Shown here: positions 7,574-15,128 of the stretch, piece after piece | Position numbering within the stretch: the first letter of the stretch is position 1 | Layout of the letters: each line of letters opens with the position of its first letter | The notes under the pieces: model-generated | Databases searched by the model: none | Told to the model about the DNA's origin: nothing | The model's input: the letters and a program-made list of their open reading frames with translations, nothing else | Position numbers and translations under genes: made by a program | Assembly (NCBI GenBank): GCA_017416685.1 | Contig: JAFQBN010000002.1 | Location: forward strand, 248,001-312,000 | Origin: Oscillospiraceae bacterium | GTDB lineage: Bacteria; Bacillota; Clostridia; Oscillospirales; Oscillospiraceae | Length of the DNA stretch: 64,000 nt | Direction of reading: 5' to 3'

Positions 7574-7625
7574 GAAAAAATTTTCAGCTTCCGCCACAGT
7601 CGTTTCTCATACTGCGGCGGAAGCT
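7574..7625 (-). terminator. Terminator of upp
   Basis: AGCTTCCGCC(G/A)CAGT repeats form a stem of about 14 base pairs after the upp stop, followed by a T-run on the minus strand. Confidence 0.85.
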
Positions 7626-7635
7626 GTCTTTATTC

Positions 7636-8268
7636 TTACTTGGTGCCGAAAATACGGTCGCCGGCATCGCCCAGACCGGGCACGATGTAGGCGTGATCGT
7701 TGAGCTTTTCGTCCACAGCGGCCACGTAGATGTCCACGTCGGGATGATCCTTGCGAATGCACTCAATACCCTCGGGTGCAGCCAGAATGTTCATCAGCTT
7801 GATATGCTTGCAGCCGTAGCCCTTCAGGAAGGTAATGGCCGCGGAAGCAGAACCGCCGGTAGCCAGCATGGGATCCAGCACGATGACGTCGCGCTCGGCG
7901 ATGTCGCCGGGCATCTTGCAGTAGTACTCCACGGGAGCGTGGGTCTCGGGGTCGCGGTACAGACCGATATGACCCACCTTGGCAGAGGGGATCAGGTCCA
8001 GAATGCCGTCCACCATACCCAGACCGGCGCGCAGGATGGGCACGATGGCCAGCTTCTTGCCGGCCAGCTGCTTAAAGGTGCCGGTGGTGATGGGGGTCTT
8101 GATCTGCACGTCTTCCAGCGGCAGGTCACGGGTAGCCTCGTAGCACTCCAGAGCGGCGATCTCGGACACGATCTCGCGGAATTCCTTTACACCGGTGCGC
8201 TCGTCACGCAGAATGCTGAGCTTGTGCTGAAGCAGAGGATGATCCAGAACATGAACTTTGTTATCCAT
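7636..8268 (-). CDS. upp: Uracil phosphoribosyltransferase
   Basis: The 210-residue enzyme converts uracil and PRPP to UMP in pyrimidine salvage. The PRPP-binding loop is [13 protein letters not shown] (128-140). The C-terminal [13 protein letters not shown] is the uracil-binding tail characteristic of UPRTs, and PILRAGLGM (about 77-85) is another family block. Length matches the family (about 209). ATG at 8268 is preceded by AAAGGGG. It is the last gene of a run with tsaB, ends in a strong terminator and sits next to tRNA-Gln. No attenuator was seen upstream. Confidence 0.97.
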   Translation of the reverse strand: MDNKVHVLDHPLLQHKLSILRDERTGVKEFREIVSEIAALECYEATRDLPLEDVQIKTPITTGTFKQLAGKKLAIVPILRAGLGMVDGILDLIPSAKVGHIGLYRDPETHAPVEYYCKMPGDIAERDVIVLDPMLATGGSASAAITFLKGYGCKHIKLMNILAAPEGIECIRKDHPDVDIYVAAVDEKLNDHAYIVPGLGDAGDRIFGTK

Positions 8269-8288
8269 TTCAATTTACCCCTTTGTAT

Positions 8289-8999
8289 TTATTCTTTGGT
8301 GTCCGCCTGTTTTGCAAGTCGTTCCCGCTCCGCCTGAGACAGCCGGTGGTACACGGGAGCCAACTGCTCCGCACTCACCAGACCGTCCGTCCGGGCCAGG
8401 TCCAGCGCCGCACGCGCAACGCCCCAGGCCGATTGCCAGCGCAGGTGTTCCGGTGCGATACACAGGTCTGACACACGTTCCTGCCATTCATTATAGCACA
8501 GTTGCGCGCCGTCGCCAACCAATATTTTCTTCCCGGGCAGATTTTTCAGTTCCGTCTCTACCTCCGCAAGGGCAACCGCCCGGTCGGGGCATAACCGCTC
8601 CAACCTTGCATCCCCAGCCCGGAACAGCGCATTATAGACCTGACTGCGGCGGGCATCCATCACCGCCACAATGGTCGCATCGGTGTGGGCAAGCTGCCAC
8701 GCCATGGACTCCAGCGTGGAGCAGGGTGCGCAGGGTTTCTCCCACGCCCACGCAAGGCCCTTGGCCGTTGACACGCCGATGCGCAAACCGGTAAAGGACC
8801 CCGGGCCGGCAGCAACCGCCACCACGTCCACATCCTCCGGCTTCTGCCCGCAGGCAGCCAGCAGGTCCTCTGCCATGGGCATCAGCGTTCTGCTGTGGGT
8901 CAGTCCGCTGTTTTGAAAGGTCTGGGCGATCAGCCGCTCATCCTCACACAGAGCCACCGAACAGGCGGTGGCGGAGGACTCCAGCGCAAGTATCTTCAT
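8289..8999 (-). CDS. tsaB: tRNA t6A synthesis subunit TsaB
   Basis: A 236-residue inactive ASKHA-fold partner of TsaD needed to make N6-threonylcarbamoyladenosine at tRNA position 37. It opens with MKILALESSATACSVAL and has the conserved AAGPGSFTGLRIGVSTAKGL-type block (about 64-83). ATG at 8999 follows a GGGAGGGG Shine-Dalgarno site. It is 27 bases downstream of tsaE in the same orientation, a common bacterial pairing. The usual neighbours rimI and tsaD are not here. A third t6A gene, the Sua5/YwlC protein, lies at 21.6 kb. Confidence 0.95.
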   Translation of the reverse strand: MKILALESSATACSVALCEDERLIAQTFQNSGLTHSRTLMPMAEDLLAACGQKPEDVDVVAVAAGPGSFTGLRIGVSTAKGLAWAWEKPCAPCSTLESMAWQLAHTDATIVAVMDARRSQVYNALFRAGDARLERLCPDRAVALAEVETELKNLPGKKILVGDGAQLCYNEWQERVSDLCIAPEHLRWQSAWGVARAALDLARTDGLVSAEQLAPVYHRLSQAERERLAKQADTKE

Positions 9000-9026
9000 C
9001 TTCTCCCCTCCCGGGTCTTCTGCATA

Positions 9027-9452
9027 TTATAATTCGATGCCGGTGATGGTGATCCGGCGAACGCTGTCTCCGTCACCCCGGCGGATGTCCACCCGGATAC
9101 AGTCGCTGTCCAGCGCGTCGTCCACAATTTCACTCCACTCCACCGCGCACACGCCGCCCCGGGCAAGATAATCCTCCCACCCGATGTCAAACAGCTCGTC
9201 CGAGCAGGACAGGCGGTACATATCGAAGTGGAACAGGGGCAGTCTTCCGCCCTCATACTCATTTACAATGGTAAATGTGGGACTGGTCACCTGTCCGGGT
9301 ATTCCAAGGCCCCCGGCAAGGCCGCGGGTAAAGGCGGTTTTCCCCGCACCCAAGTCACCCGTGAAGGCCACCACCGCACCAGCAGACAGAACGGTTCCAA
9401 GCCGCTGCCCCAGCTGTTCGGTCTGCTCGGGACTATTTGTAACAAACTCCAT
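9027..9452 (-). CDS. tsaE: tRNA t6A synthesis ATPase TsaE
   Basis: The 141-residue P-loop ATPase acts with TsaB and TsaD in t6A formation. Walker A is GDLGAGKT (32-39), followed by TSPTFTIVNEYEGG and a Walker B-like HFDMYRL. These match TsaE, which is usually 140-155 residues. ATG at 9452 has GGCGGTG upstream. It precedes tsaB, and its promoter region is shared with the divergent FtsW-like gene at 9558. Confidence 0.95.
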   Translation of the reverse strand: MEFVTNSPEQTEQLGQRLGTVLSAGAVVAFTGDLGAGKTAFTRGLAGGLGIPGQVTSPTFTIVNEYEGGRLPLFHFDMYRLSCSDELFDIGWEDYLARGGVCAVEWSEIVDDALDSDCIRVDIRRGDGDSVRRITITGIEL

Positions 9453-9499
9453 GCCATCACCGCCTGCGATCCGTTTTCCCTATCATAACACAAAACCTG

Positions 9500-9528
9500 T
9501 TTACCTTTCCACAGGAAAGTGGTAAAAT
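9500..9528 (+). promoter_or_regulatory. Promoter of the FtsW/RodA gene
   Basis: TTTACC (9500-9505), a 17-base spacer and TAAAAT (9523-9528) lie 30 bases before the GTG start. GGAGGTG provides the ribosome binding site. Confidence 0.6.
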
Positions 9529-9557
9529 AGTTCAAAATCTTTTTTGGAGGTGAGAGC

Positions 9558-10748
9558 GTGTCACGTTTGAACGATATTCTGCGGGAATTTTTCCGCAAGG
9601 GCGACGTTCTTTTGCTGTGCCTTTGCACGGGTGCAAGTCTTTACGGCATCGCCCTCATTTTCAGCGCCACCCGCTGGACGCAGAACTACCGCTCGGTCAT
9701 CGTGCAGTTTGTTGCCATGCTGGTGGGCATCTGTCTGTATATCGCACTGACCTTTGTGGACTTTCAAACGCTGGTGGAAAAAGGCTGGAAAGGCTTTTTC
9801 GCTTTCAACGTGCTGTTCCTGCTTCTGCTGCTGACGCCGCTGGGAACTGACAACAACTCCGGCAACCTGAACTGGCTGGCTATTGACAAGATCATCCCCG
9901 GCTTTCCTCTCGACCTGCAGCCCAACGAAATTGTAAAGATCCCGTTCATCCTGCTCATGGCCCACCAGATCAACCGCATACAGGAGCGGGGACGCAGCAT
10001 CAGCAAGCCCTCCAGCATGCTGCAGATCACCGCCCACGCTATGTTCATGGTCGGGCTGATCGCCGTCATCTGCGGCGACATGGGCATGTGTATGGTCTAC
10101 ATTTTCCTGTTTGTCATTCTGGCGTGGACGGCCGGCGTCAAGCTGTACTGGTTCCTGATCGGTGCTGCGGGTGCCGCGGGCGGCTTCTTCCTTGCCTGGA
10201 AGACCGTACTGCAATCCAAGCGTTTTGAATACATCCGCATGCGCTTTCTTGTGGTGCTGGACCACGACCTTGATCCTTTGGACCGCGGATTTCAGCAGGA
10301 CCGCTCCCTGCTGGCCCTGGGTTCCGGCGGCTTCTCCGGTCAGGGATTTTTGAACGGAACTCAGACTCAGGCCCCCTACTCCAGCGCTCTGCCCGCCCGG
10401 CACACGGACTTTATCTTCTCCGCCTGCGGCGAGGAGCTGGGCATGCTGGGGTGTCTGCTGATTTTGATTTTGCTGGCCGCCATAATCCTGCGCTGCTTCT
10501 ATGTGGGCCGCACCTCCGCCTCTGCGTTCTGCGGTTACACCGCAACGGCTTTTGGCGGCATGCTGCTGATTCAGACCGTATTCAACGTGGGCATGTGCCT
10601 GTACGTGCTGCCCGTTATGGGTCTGACACTCCCCTTCTTCAGTTACGGCGGCTCGTCCCTTATCACGCTCTACGTGGCTATGGGTGTGGTTTCCGGCCTG
10701 AAGGCCAACTCCCTGCCAAGCTGGCTGCGCAGCCGCAACCGGTTATAG
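9558..10748 (+). CDS. SEDS-family glycan polymerase (FtsW/RodA/SpoVE)
   Basis: This 396-residue multi-pass membrane protein has about ten hydrophobic segments. SEDS blocks include LQPNEIVKIPFILLMAH, PARHTDFIFSACGEELG and the C-terminal GLTLPFFSYGGSS. SEDS proteins polymerise lipid II into peptidoglycan with a partner class B PBP, in division (FtsW), elongation (RodA) or sporulation (SpoVE). Sequence alone does not separate these, and no PBP gene is adjacent. GTG at 9558 has GGAGGTG six to eight bases upstream. A terminator follows. Confidence 0.9.
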   Translation: MSRLNDILREFFRKGDVLLLCLCTGASLYGIALIFSATRWTQNYRSVIVQFVAMLVGICLYIALTFVDFQTLVEKGWKGFFAFNVLFLLLLLTPLGTDNNSGNLNWLAIDKIIPGFPLDLQPNEIVKIPFILLMAHQINRIQERGRSISKPSSMLQITAHAMFMVGLIAVICGDMGMCMVYIFLFVILAWTAGVKLYWFLIGAAGAAGGFFLAWKTVLQSKRFEYIRMRFLVVLDHDLDPLDRGFQQDRSLLALGSGGFSGQGFLNGTQTQAPYSSALPARHTDFIFSACGEELGMLGCLLILILLAAIILRCFYVGRTSASAFCGYTATAFGGMLLIQTVFNVGMCLYVLPVMGLTLPFFSYGGSSLITLYVAMGVVSGLKANSLPSWLRSRNRL

Positions 10749-10761
10749 CAGGCAAATACAC

Positions 10762-10795
10762 AAGCGGGTGGATGCAGATCCACCCGCTTTCTGTT
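10762..10795 (+). terminator. Terminator of the FtsW/RodA gene
   Basis: AAGCGGGTGGAT and its complement flank a short loop, followed by TTTCTGTT. The stem starts about 13 bases after the stop. Confidence 0.75.
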
Positions 10796-10856
10796 GGCGA
10801 ATAATTCCGCCGCCATTGCAAACCATAAGGACACATCAAAAAAGGAGGTCCTTATC

Positions 10857-12158
10857 TTGCAGCGAGTTTCATTTCGCCGTGTTACACTCACCATCTGCTG
10901 TCTTGCGCTGGTCGGTGTGATGGCCCTTCCCGCCTACGCCCTGTTTGGCCGGAAGGCCGTATCTGCCGCCACACCCGTTTCTCTGTCCCGCAACGTGGTA
11001 CTGGGACAATCTCTCTCCTTCCGGGGAGAGGACTTCATCGGCACATCAAACCATGACCTTGCCTCCGTGACCATTACCACACTGCCCGAACACAGCAGCG
11101 GTATTCTGACCGTGGGCGGTCAGAATGTTTCTGCCGGTACTGTGATCCATGCACAGGCGCTGGACGGCTTGTGCTTCCGGCCTGCCGCAGCCACCACAGC
11201 CACCACAGCCAGTTTTACCGCTACCCCCACATTTTCCTCCGGCGCACAGGGCGAGCCCGTCACCGTCAACATCCACCTGCTCACCGCCCCCAATCAGGCC
11301 CCTGTCGCCGAAAACATGTCTTTGCAGACCTACCGGAATGTGGCTGTTACCGGTCAGCTTCGGGCCACCGACCCGGACAGCAGTGAGTTGACCTACCAGC
11401 TCACTTCCTCCCCCGCCCGGGGCAGTGTGACACTCAGCGAGGATAGTTCGGGTTCCTTCGTCTATACGCCCTACGAAAACAAAACCGGCAAAGACTCCTT
11501 CACCTATGTGGCGGTGGACAGTGCCGGTAATATCTCCAATCCGGCAAAGGTAAACATCCGTATTGAAAAGGCCAGATCCGGCATCACCTACGCAGATATG
11601 GACGGTCACCCGGCACATCACGCTGCCATGCGCTTGGCCGAAGAGGGCCTGCTGGTGGGCGCTCAGGTCAACGGCCTGTATTTCTTTGCCCCCGATACGC
11701 CGGTCAGCCGCAGTGAGTTTTTGGCTCTGGCCATGTCGGCGGCTGATTTGGAGCCGTTGGAGCAGGTCAGCCTGACCGGTTTTTACGATGATGCCGCCAT
11801 TGCCGCATGGTCCAAAGGCTACGTGTCCTCCGCCCTGATGGCCGGGGCCGTTTCCGGCACACGCAACGAACTGGGACAGGCCGTGTTTTGTCCCGACCGC
11901 ACCGTCACCCGCGGGGAGGCCGCCGCAATGCTGGACCAACTGCTGAACGTATCCGATGTGGCCGTGGAGACCTGGTCCGCACAGGGAATTTCCCACAGCA
12001 CCCAGGACCACTGGGCCATGCAGTCTGCCGCTGACCTGACCTGTGCCGGAGTCCTGACCCTGGAAGACAGCACCCCGGAACGGCTGGACACTTCCCTGAC
12101 CCGGGCCGATGCCGCCCAACTTCTCGCCGACAGTCTTGACCTGCTCAGCCGCCGCTGA
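10857..12158 (+). CDS. Secreted Ig/cadherin-like protein with SLH-like C-terminus
   Basis: The start is TTG at 10857 with a strong AAAGGAGGT seven bases upstream; a TTG 63 bases earlier lies in a terminator tail. The 433-residue product has a signal peptide (hydrophobic TLTICCLALVGVMALPAYA). A Big/cadherin-like beta domain follows at about 155-250 (NQAPVAENMS, TDPDSSELTYQL, GKDSFTYVAVDSAGN). The last roughly 170 residues are degenerate SLH-like repeats (TYADMDGHPAHHAAM, FYDDAAIAAWSKGY, HWAMQSAADL). It is probably a wall-attached surface protein. SLH assignment is weaker than for the protein at 870-2429. Confidence 0.78.
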   Translation: MQRVSFRRVTLTICCLALVGVMALPAYALFGRKAVSAATPVSLSRNVVLGQSLSFRGEDFIGTSNHDLASVTITTLPEHSSGILTVGGQNVSAGTVIHAQALDGLCFRPAAATTATTASFTATPTFSSGAQGEPVTVNIHLLTAPNQAPVAENMSLQTYRNVAVTGQLRATDPDSSELTYQLTSSPARGSVTLSEDSSGSFVYTPYENKTGKDSFTYVAVDSAGNISNPAKVNIRIEKARSGITYADMDGHPAHHAAMRLAEEGLLVGAQVNGLYFFAPDTPVSRSEFLALAMSAADLEPLEQVSLTGFYDDAAIAAWSKGYVSSALMAGAVSGTRNELGQAVFCPDRTVTRGEAAAMLDQLLNVSDVAVETWSAQGISHSTQDHWAMQSAADLTCAGVLTLEDSTPERLDTSLTRADAAQLLADSLDLLSRR

Positions 12159-12164
12159 TTTGAT

Positions 12165-12206
12165 AAAAAGGAATGCCCGCCGCTGATGCGGCGGGCATTC
12201 CTTTTT
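12165..12206. terminator. Bidirectional terminator
   Basis: A stem of about 18 base pairs, AAAAAGGAATGCCCGCCG with its complement, serves both the plus-strand surface protein and the minus-strand PAP2 gene. Each side ends in a T-run. Confidence 0.88.
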
Positions 12207-12837
12207 ACTTTGTTTTCGGGAAAAACACTTTGAACACAAGCACCTCGGCCAGTAAACCCACCGGGATGGCGGCGACAAAATCCACCACCGAGTGCTGTTT
12301 GATAAACACCGTGGACAGACAAATCAGCGCCACAGCCACTACGACGCTCACCTTCCACGCCTTTGGAATATCCCTCGATTTCAGGCACACCGATGCGATG
12401 CCAAAGGAGTAGGCACAGTGTAAAGACGGACACACTCCGGTATTGGTGTCGATGGTGTACAGAATTCCCACCAAATCGGTCAGTACATTTTCTCGCGGAA
12501 ACACGTCCGGCCGGAGATTCTGACAGCTGGGGTACACGATGTAGATCACCATGGCCACCACTTGGGTAATGATGATGTACACCTGCAGTTTCTTGAAGCT
12601 GTCCGCATCCCGCAGTCCGAAATAGGCAAGAGACCCGGCCACCAGCAGATACCAGAACACATAGGGAATGACAAACCACTCACAAAACGGAATGATATCA
12701 TCCAGCCGGCAGTGGATGATGTGGCAATTCTCAACCGGGATGAGCTGTTCGGTCAGGACGTACATGGCAAAGTACCCCACCCAGCTGAACAACAGCATCA
12801 GGTGGGCGTATCGCCAGCGCAAACGCTGTCTGCTCAC
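12205..12837 (-). CDS. PAP2-superfamily membrane phosphatase
   Basis: A 210-residue protein with about six hydrophobic segments and the C-terminal PAP2 motifs CPSLHCAYS (catalytic His) and STVFIKQHSVVDFVAA (second His and Asp). The enzymes dephosphorylate lipid phosphates such as phosphatidic acid or undecaprenyl diphosphate, or exchange lipid head groups. The N-terminal KxxxxxxRP block is not obvious. GTG at 12837 overlaps the stop of the upstream acyltransferase (GTGA), suggesting a phospholipid-related operon. Confidence 0.82.
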   Translation of the reverse strand: MSRQRLRWRYAHLMLLFSWVGYFAMYVLTEQLIPVENCHIIHCRLDDIIPFCEWFVIPYVFWYLLVAGSLAYFGLRDADSFKKLQVYIIITQVVAMVIYIVYPSCQNLRPDVFPRENVLTDLVGILYTIDTNTGVCPSLHCAYSFGIASVCLKSRDIPKAWKVSVVVAVALICLSTVFIKQHSVVDFVAAIPVGLLAEVLVFKVFFPKTK

Positions 12838-13646
12838 ACCTCTACCTCCCCAGGCACGCTCACGGGGTAGTCCCGTTTGGGAATATTGGGGTAAGGCACG
12901 ACCCGGTGTCTGGGCAGGTTCTGCGCCAACTCCGTGACCGCGTCCATCAGCCGGGCGCAGATGCGCGTGCGTTCCTGCTCCATATCCTCTCCTGCGTGGA
13001 AGCAGATCGGCTCACCCAGACACATTTTGCTCAAATCAGGGGCAATATAGAGCGGCACAAAGGACAGCTCCTTCCCGGTGCGTCTGTGGTAGAGCTTTGC
13101 AAGGTCGATAAATCGGTCCTGAAACTCATGGATGATATGGTTGAACGGCACGTTATGCTCCGGGAAGATCACCACACTTCTGCCGTCCTGAAGCGCGGCA
13201 ATGGTCTGCCGAAACGTAGTCAGGATCCGCTTATCCCGGTGGACCGCAATGGTCCGTGCGCTGTTGAACACCAGCACGGACAAAGGTGCGATCAGGTAGG
13301 ACAACCCCCTGTAAAACCAACGAATGCACCGCGGTTTTTGGGACCAAAAATCCTCAAAGGCGTAGGCGGGAACTTCTTTCAGCTCCATCATCTGCCCGGC
13401 GCACCAGGTATAGACGTTGTCCGGCAGGTACAGCTCACAGGCAATAGGGCCGTACATCTGGGCGTGATTGCCCACGAGGATCACCGGCTCATCCGGCAGA
13501 TTTTCCGCACCCACCACTTCCATTTTGGGCGAAAAGACCGCAACCAAAGTTCTGATCAGCTTAAATGTCCACGGTCCGTTTTTTGCAGGAGTAACGTTTA
13601 ACAAATGAAACCCTTCTTTTTCTGCGCGGTGTACCCGTGCGTTCAA
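12834..13646 (-). CDS. PlsC-like 1-acylglycerol-phosphate acyltransferase homologue
   Basis: A 270-residue protein of the lysophosphatidic acid acyltransferase superfamily. The first motif reads GNHAQMYGP (His61), so the acidic residue normally five after the His (HX4D) is Gly. A later block VVIFPEHNVPFNH corresponds to the FPEG motif, with His for Gly. Catalysis may therefore be altered, or the substrate may differ. Start is TTG at 13646, overlapping the upstream stop (TTGA). An in-frame TTG 45 bases later, preceded by GAAGGG, is the alternative. It forms an operon with a PAP2 phosphatase and a serine hydrolase. Confidence 0.8.
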   Translation of the reverse strand: MNARVHRAEKEGFHLLNVTPAKNGPWTFKLIRTLVAVFSPKMEVVGAENLPDEPVILVGNHAQMYGPIACELYLPDNVYTWCAGQMMELKEVPAYAFEDFWSQKPRCIRWFYRGLSYLIAPLSVLVFNSARTIAVHRDKRILTTFRQTIAALQDGRSVVIFPEHNVPFNHIIHEFQDRFIDLAKLYHRRTGKELSFVPLYIAPDLSKMCLGEPICFHAGEDMEQERTRICARLMDAVTELAQNLPRHRVVPYPNIPKRDYPVSVPGEVEV

Positions 13647-14755
13647 GAAAATAACTCTCTATAAATATGCTCTACAATTTGCAAGTGCTTTTCCATAAAC
13701 ATTGCGGTCCAGCCCGCCAGATGCATACCGATGACCACGCTGATGTTCTTCACCGGGTCAACCATCAGGTAGGTGCCTGCCGCGCCGTCCCAGCCAAACT
13801 CACCCACGCTCAAGCCCCACTCGGTGGGGCGAATGCGTGTGCGCACGCCAAGGCCGTAGCTGTAGTCTGCACCCTGCACGCAGGTGAATTCACACTTCAG
13901 GTCATCTACGCGTATTTCCTCCTGATACATGCGCTTGATGCTTTCTTCGCTGATAATGCGCTTGCCGTTGGCGCCCACACCGCCGTTGGCCAGCGCCACA
14001 GCGAACTTTGCGTAGTCCACGGCCGTACCGACCATGCCGGCACCGCCGCTGTCATACTCTGTGGTTGGAACAAGATTTGCATTGCTGCACGGCTTTGGCT
14101 CGACAAAACCTTTCTCCCCGGTAAACAGGGGCAGCATGCGCTCCGGGTCATCGATTTTGAATCCGCAATCATGCATATCCAGAGGCTCAAAAATATTTTC
14201 TCTCACATACTCCGAGAACCGCTTGCCGGTGACAACCTCAATCACCCGGGCCAACACATCCAGGCACAGGCTGTACAGAAACCGCTCACCGGGCCGGAAA
14301 TTCAGGGGGCTTTTGGCGATAGCATCGATCATCTGCTCCGTGGTGGCATCGGGACAGTTCTTCACCAACTCCACAACAGCTGGCTTACGCATGAGGCTAT
14401 AATCAAGGCCCGCCGACATGGTCAGCAGGTGGCGCAGGGTGATATCACCGCCTACCACCTGCTTTTCGCCGTTTTTGTCCACGAAATAGCTCTCGGCAAA
14501 GACGGGCAGATAGTCCACCAGTTTGTCTTCCAGTGAGATGATACCCCGTTCCACCAGCTGCATGGCGCACACGGCGGTAACCGGCTTGGTGCAGGAGAAC
14601 ATCAAAAGTTTATCGCGGTCCATTTGATCCGCAGGCTTTATCGTCTTATGAAGCAGCTTCTTTGTGCCTTGAAAGGCCAGCACTTCCAAATAAGGAAGCT
14701 CAAGCTGCCGGACAAGACCCTGCATTAACTGCTCCGTCCGCGCAAAATCAGCCAC
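13643..14755 (-). CDS. Beta-lactamase-fold serine hydrolase (class C-like)
   Basis: The 370-residue protein has the SxxK catalytic pair as SCTK (54-57) within the usual class C/esterase context. The second-element Tyr appears as YSL rather than YxN. GGAGMVGTAVDYAKF and FGWDGAAGTYLMVDP match the C-terminal half of this fold. Proteins of this group are mostly esterases, transpeptidase-like enzymes or peptidases rather than antibiotic-hydrolysing enzymes. No signal peptide is visible, so it is probably cytoplasmic. GTG at 14755 follows GGGGGA. Its substrate is unknown. Confidence 0.8.
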   Translation of the reverse strand: MADFARTEQLMQGLVRQLELPYLEVLAFQGTKKLLHKTIKPADQMDRDKLLMFSCTKPVTAVCAMQLVERGIISLEDKLVDYLPVFAESYFVDKNGEKQVVGGDITLRHLLTMSAGLDYSLMRKPAVVELVKNCPDATTEQMIDAIAKSPLNFRPGERFLYSLCLDVLARVIEVVTGKRFSEYVRENIFEPLDMHDCGFKIDDPERMLPLFTGEKGFVEPKPCSNANLVPTTEYDSGGAGMVGTAVDYAKFAVALANGGVGANGKRIISEESIKRMYQEEIRVDDLKCEFTCVQGADYSYGLGVRTRIRPTEWGLSVGEFGWDGAAGTYLMVDPVKNISVVIGMHLAGWTAMFMEKHLQIVEHIYRELFS

Positions 14756-14773
14756 GTAAATCCCCCATTTCTA

Positions 14774-14813
14774 CATAAAAAGACAGTCGCCGCGAACACA
14801 AGTTCGCGGCGAC
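14774..14813 (-). terminator. Terminator of tRNA-Pro
   Basis: GTCGCCGCGAAC with its complement forms a 12-base-pair stem directly after the tRNA 3' end, followed by TCTTTTTAT on the minus strand. Confidence 0.85.
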
Positions 14814-14814
14814 T

Positions 14815-14890
14815 TGGTCCGAGTGGCGGGATTTGAACCCACGGCCTCATGGACCCGAACCATGCGCGCTACCAACTGCGCTACACCCGG
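14815..14890 (-). tRNA. tRNA-Pro (anticodon CGG)
   Basis: On the minus strand the acceptor CCGGGTG pairs with CACTCGG (one G-U). The anticodon stem CATGG/CCATG closes loop TTCGGGT, giving anticodon CGG. GGGTTCAAATCCC makes the T arm. The CCA end is encoded at 14815-14817. Confidence 0.94.
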
Positions 14891-15019
14891 ATATGAATTT
14901 GCTGTATTGTACTTTGCTGTGGTGCCTTGCGCGCTACAGCCGAACAAGTTCGGCATTAAGTCGCTGTACGCCGTCACAGACGGCTACACCGACTAAACAA
15001 CTGCGCTGCACCCGGATAT
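14873..15019. repeat. 22-base direct repeat of the tRNA-Pro 5' end
   Basis: Bases 14873-14894 (the tRNA 5' end plus four flanking bases) recur at 14998-15019 with one mismatch, 125 bases apart. The 103 bases between hold no gene, only a small palindrome (GCCGAAC/GTTCGGC at 14940-14955). It could be a tandem-duplication scar, a decayed second tRNA, or a remnant attachment site. Confidence 0.7.
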
Positions 15020-15030
15020 ATTGTCTCTTC

Positions 15031-15074
15031 AAAAGAAGCACCCGACCTGTAACATTATAAGTTGCAGGTCGGGT
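15031..15074 (-). terminator. Terminator of ftsK
   Basis: ACCCGACCTG(T/C)AAC repeats make a stem of about 14 base pairs (one G-U), followed by GCTTCTTTTG on the minus strand. Confidence 0.78.
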
Positions 15075-15128
15075 TCTGTCAAGTCAAATCATGTCGGTGG
15101 CAGGCAAATTCTTACTCCGCCCGGGGAC

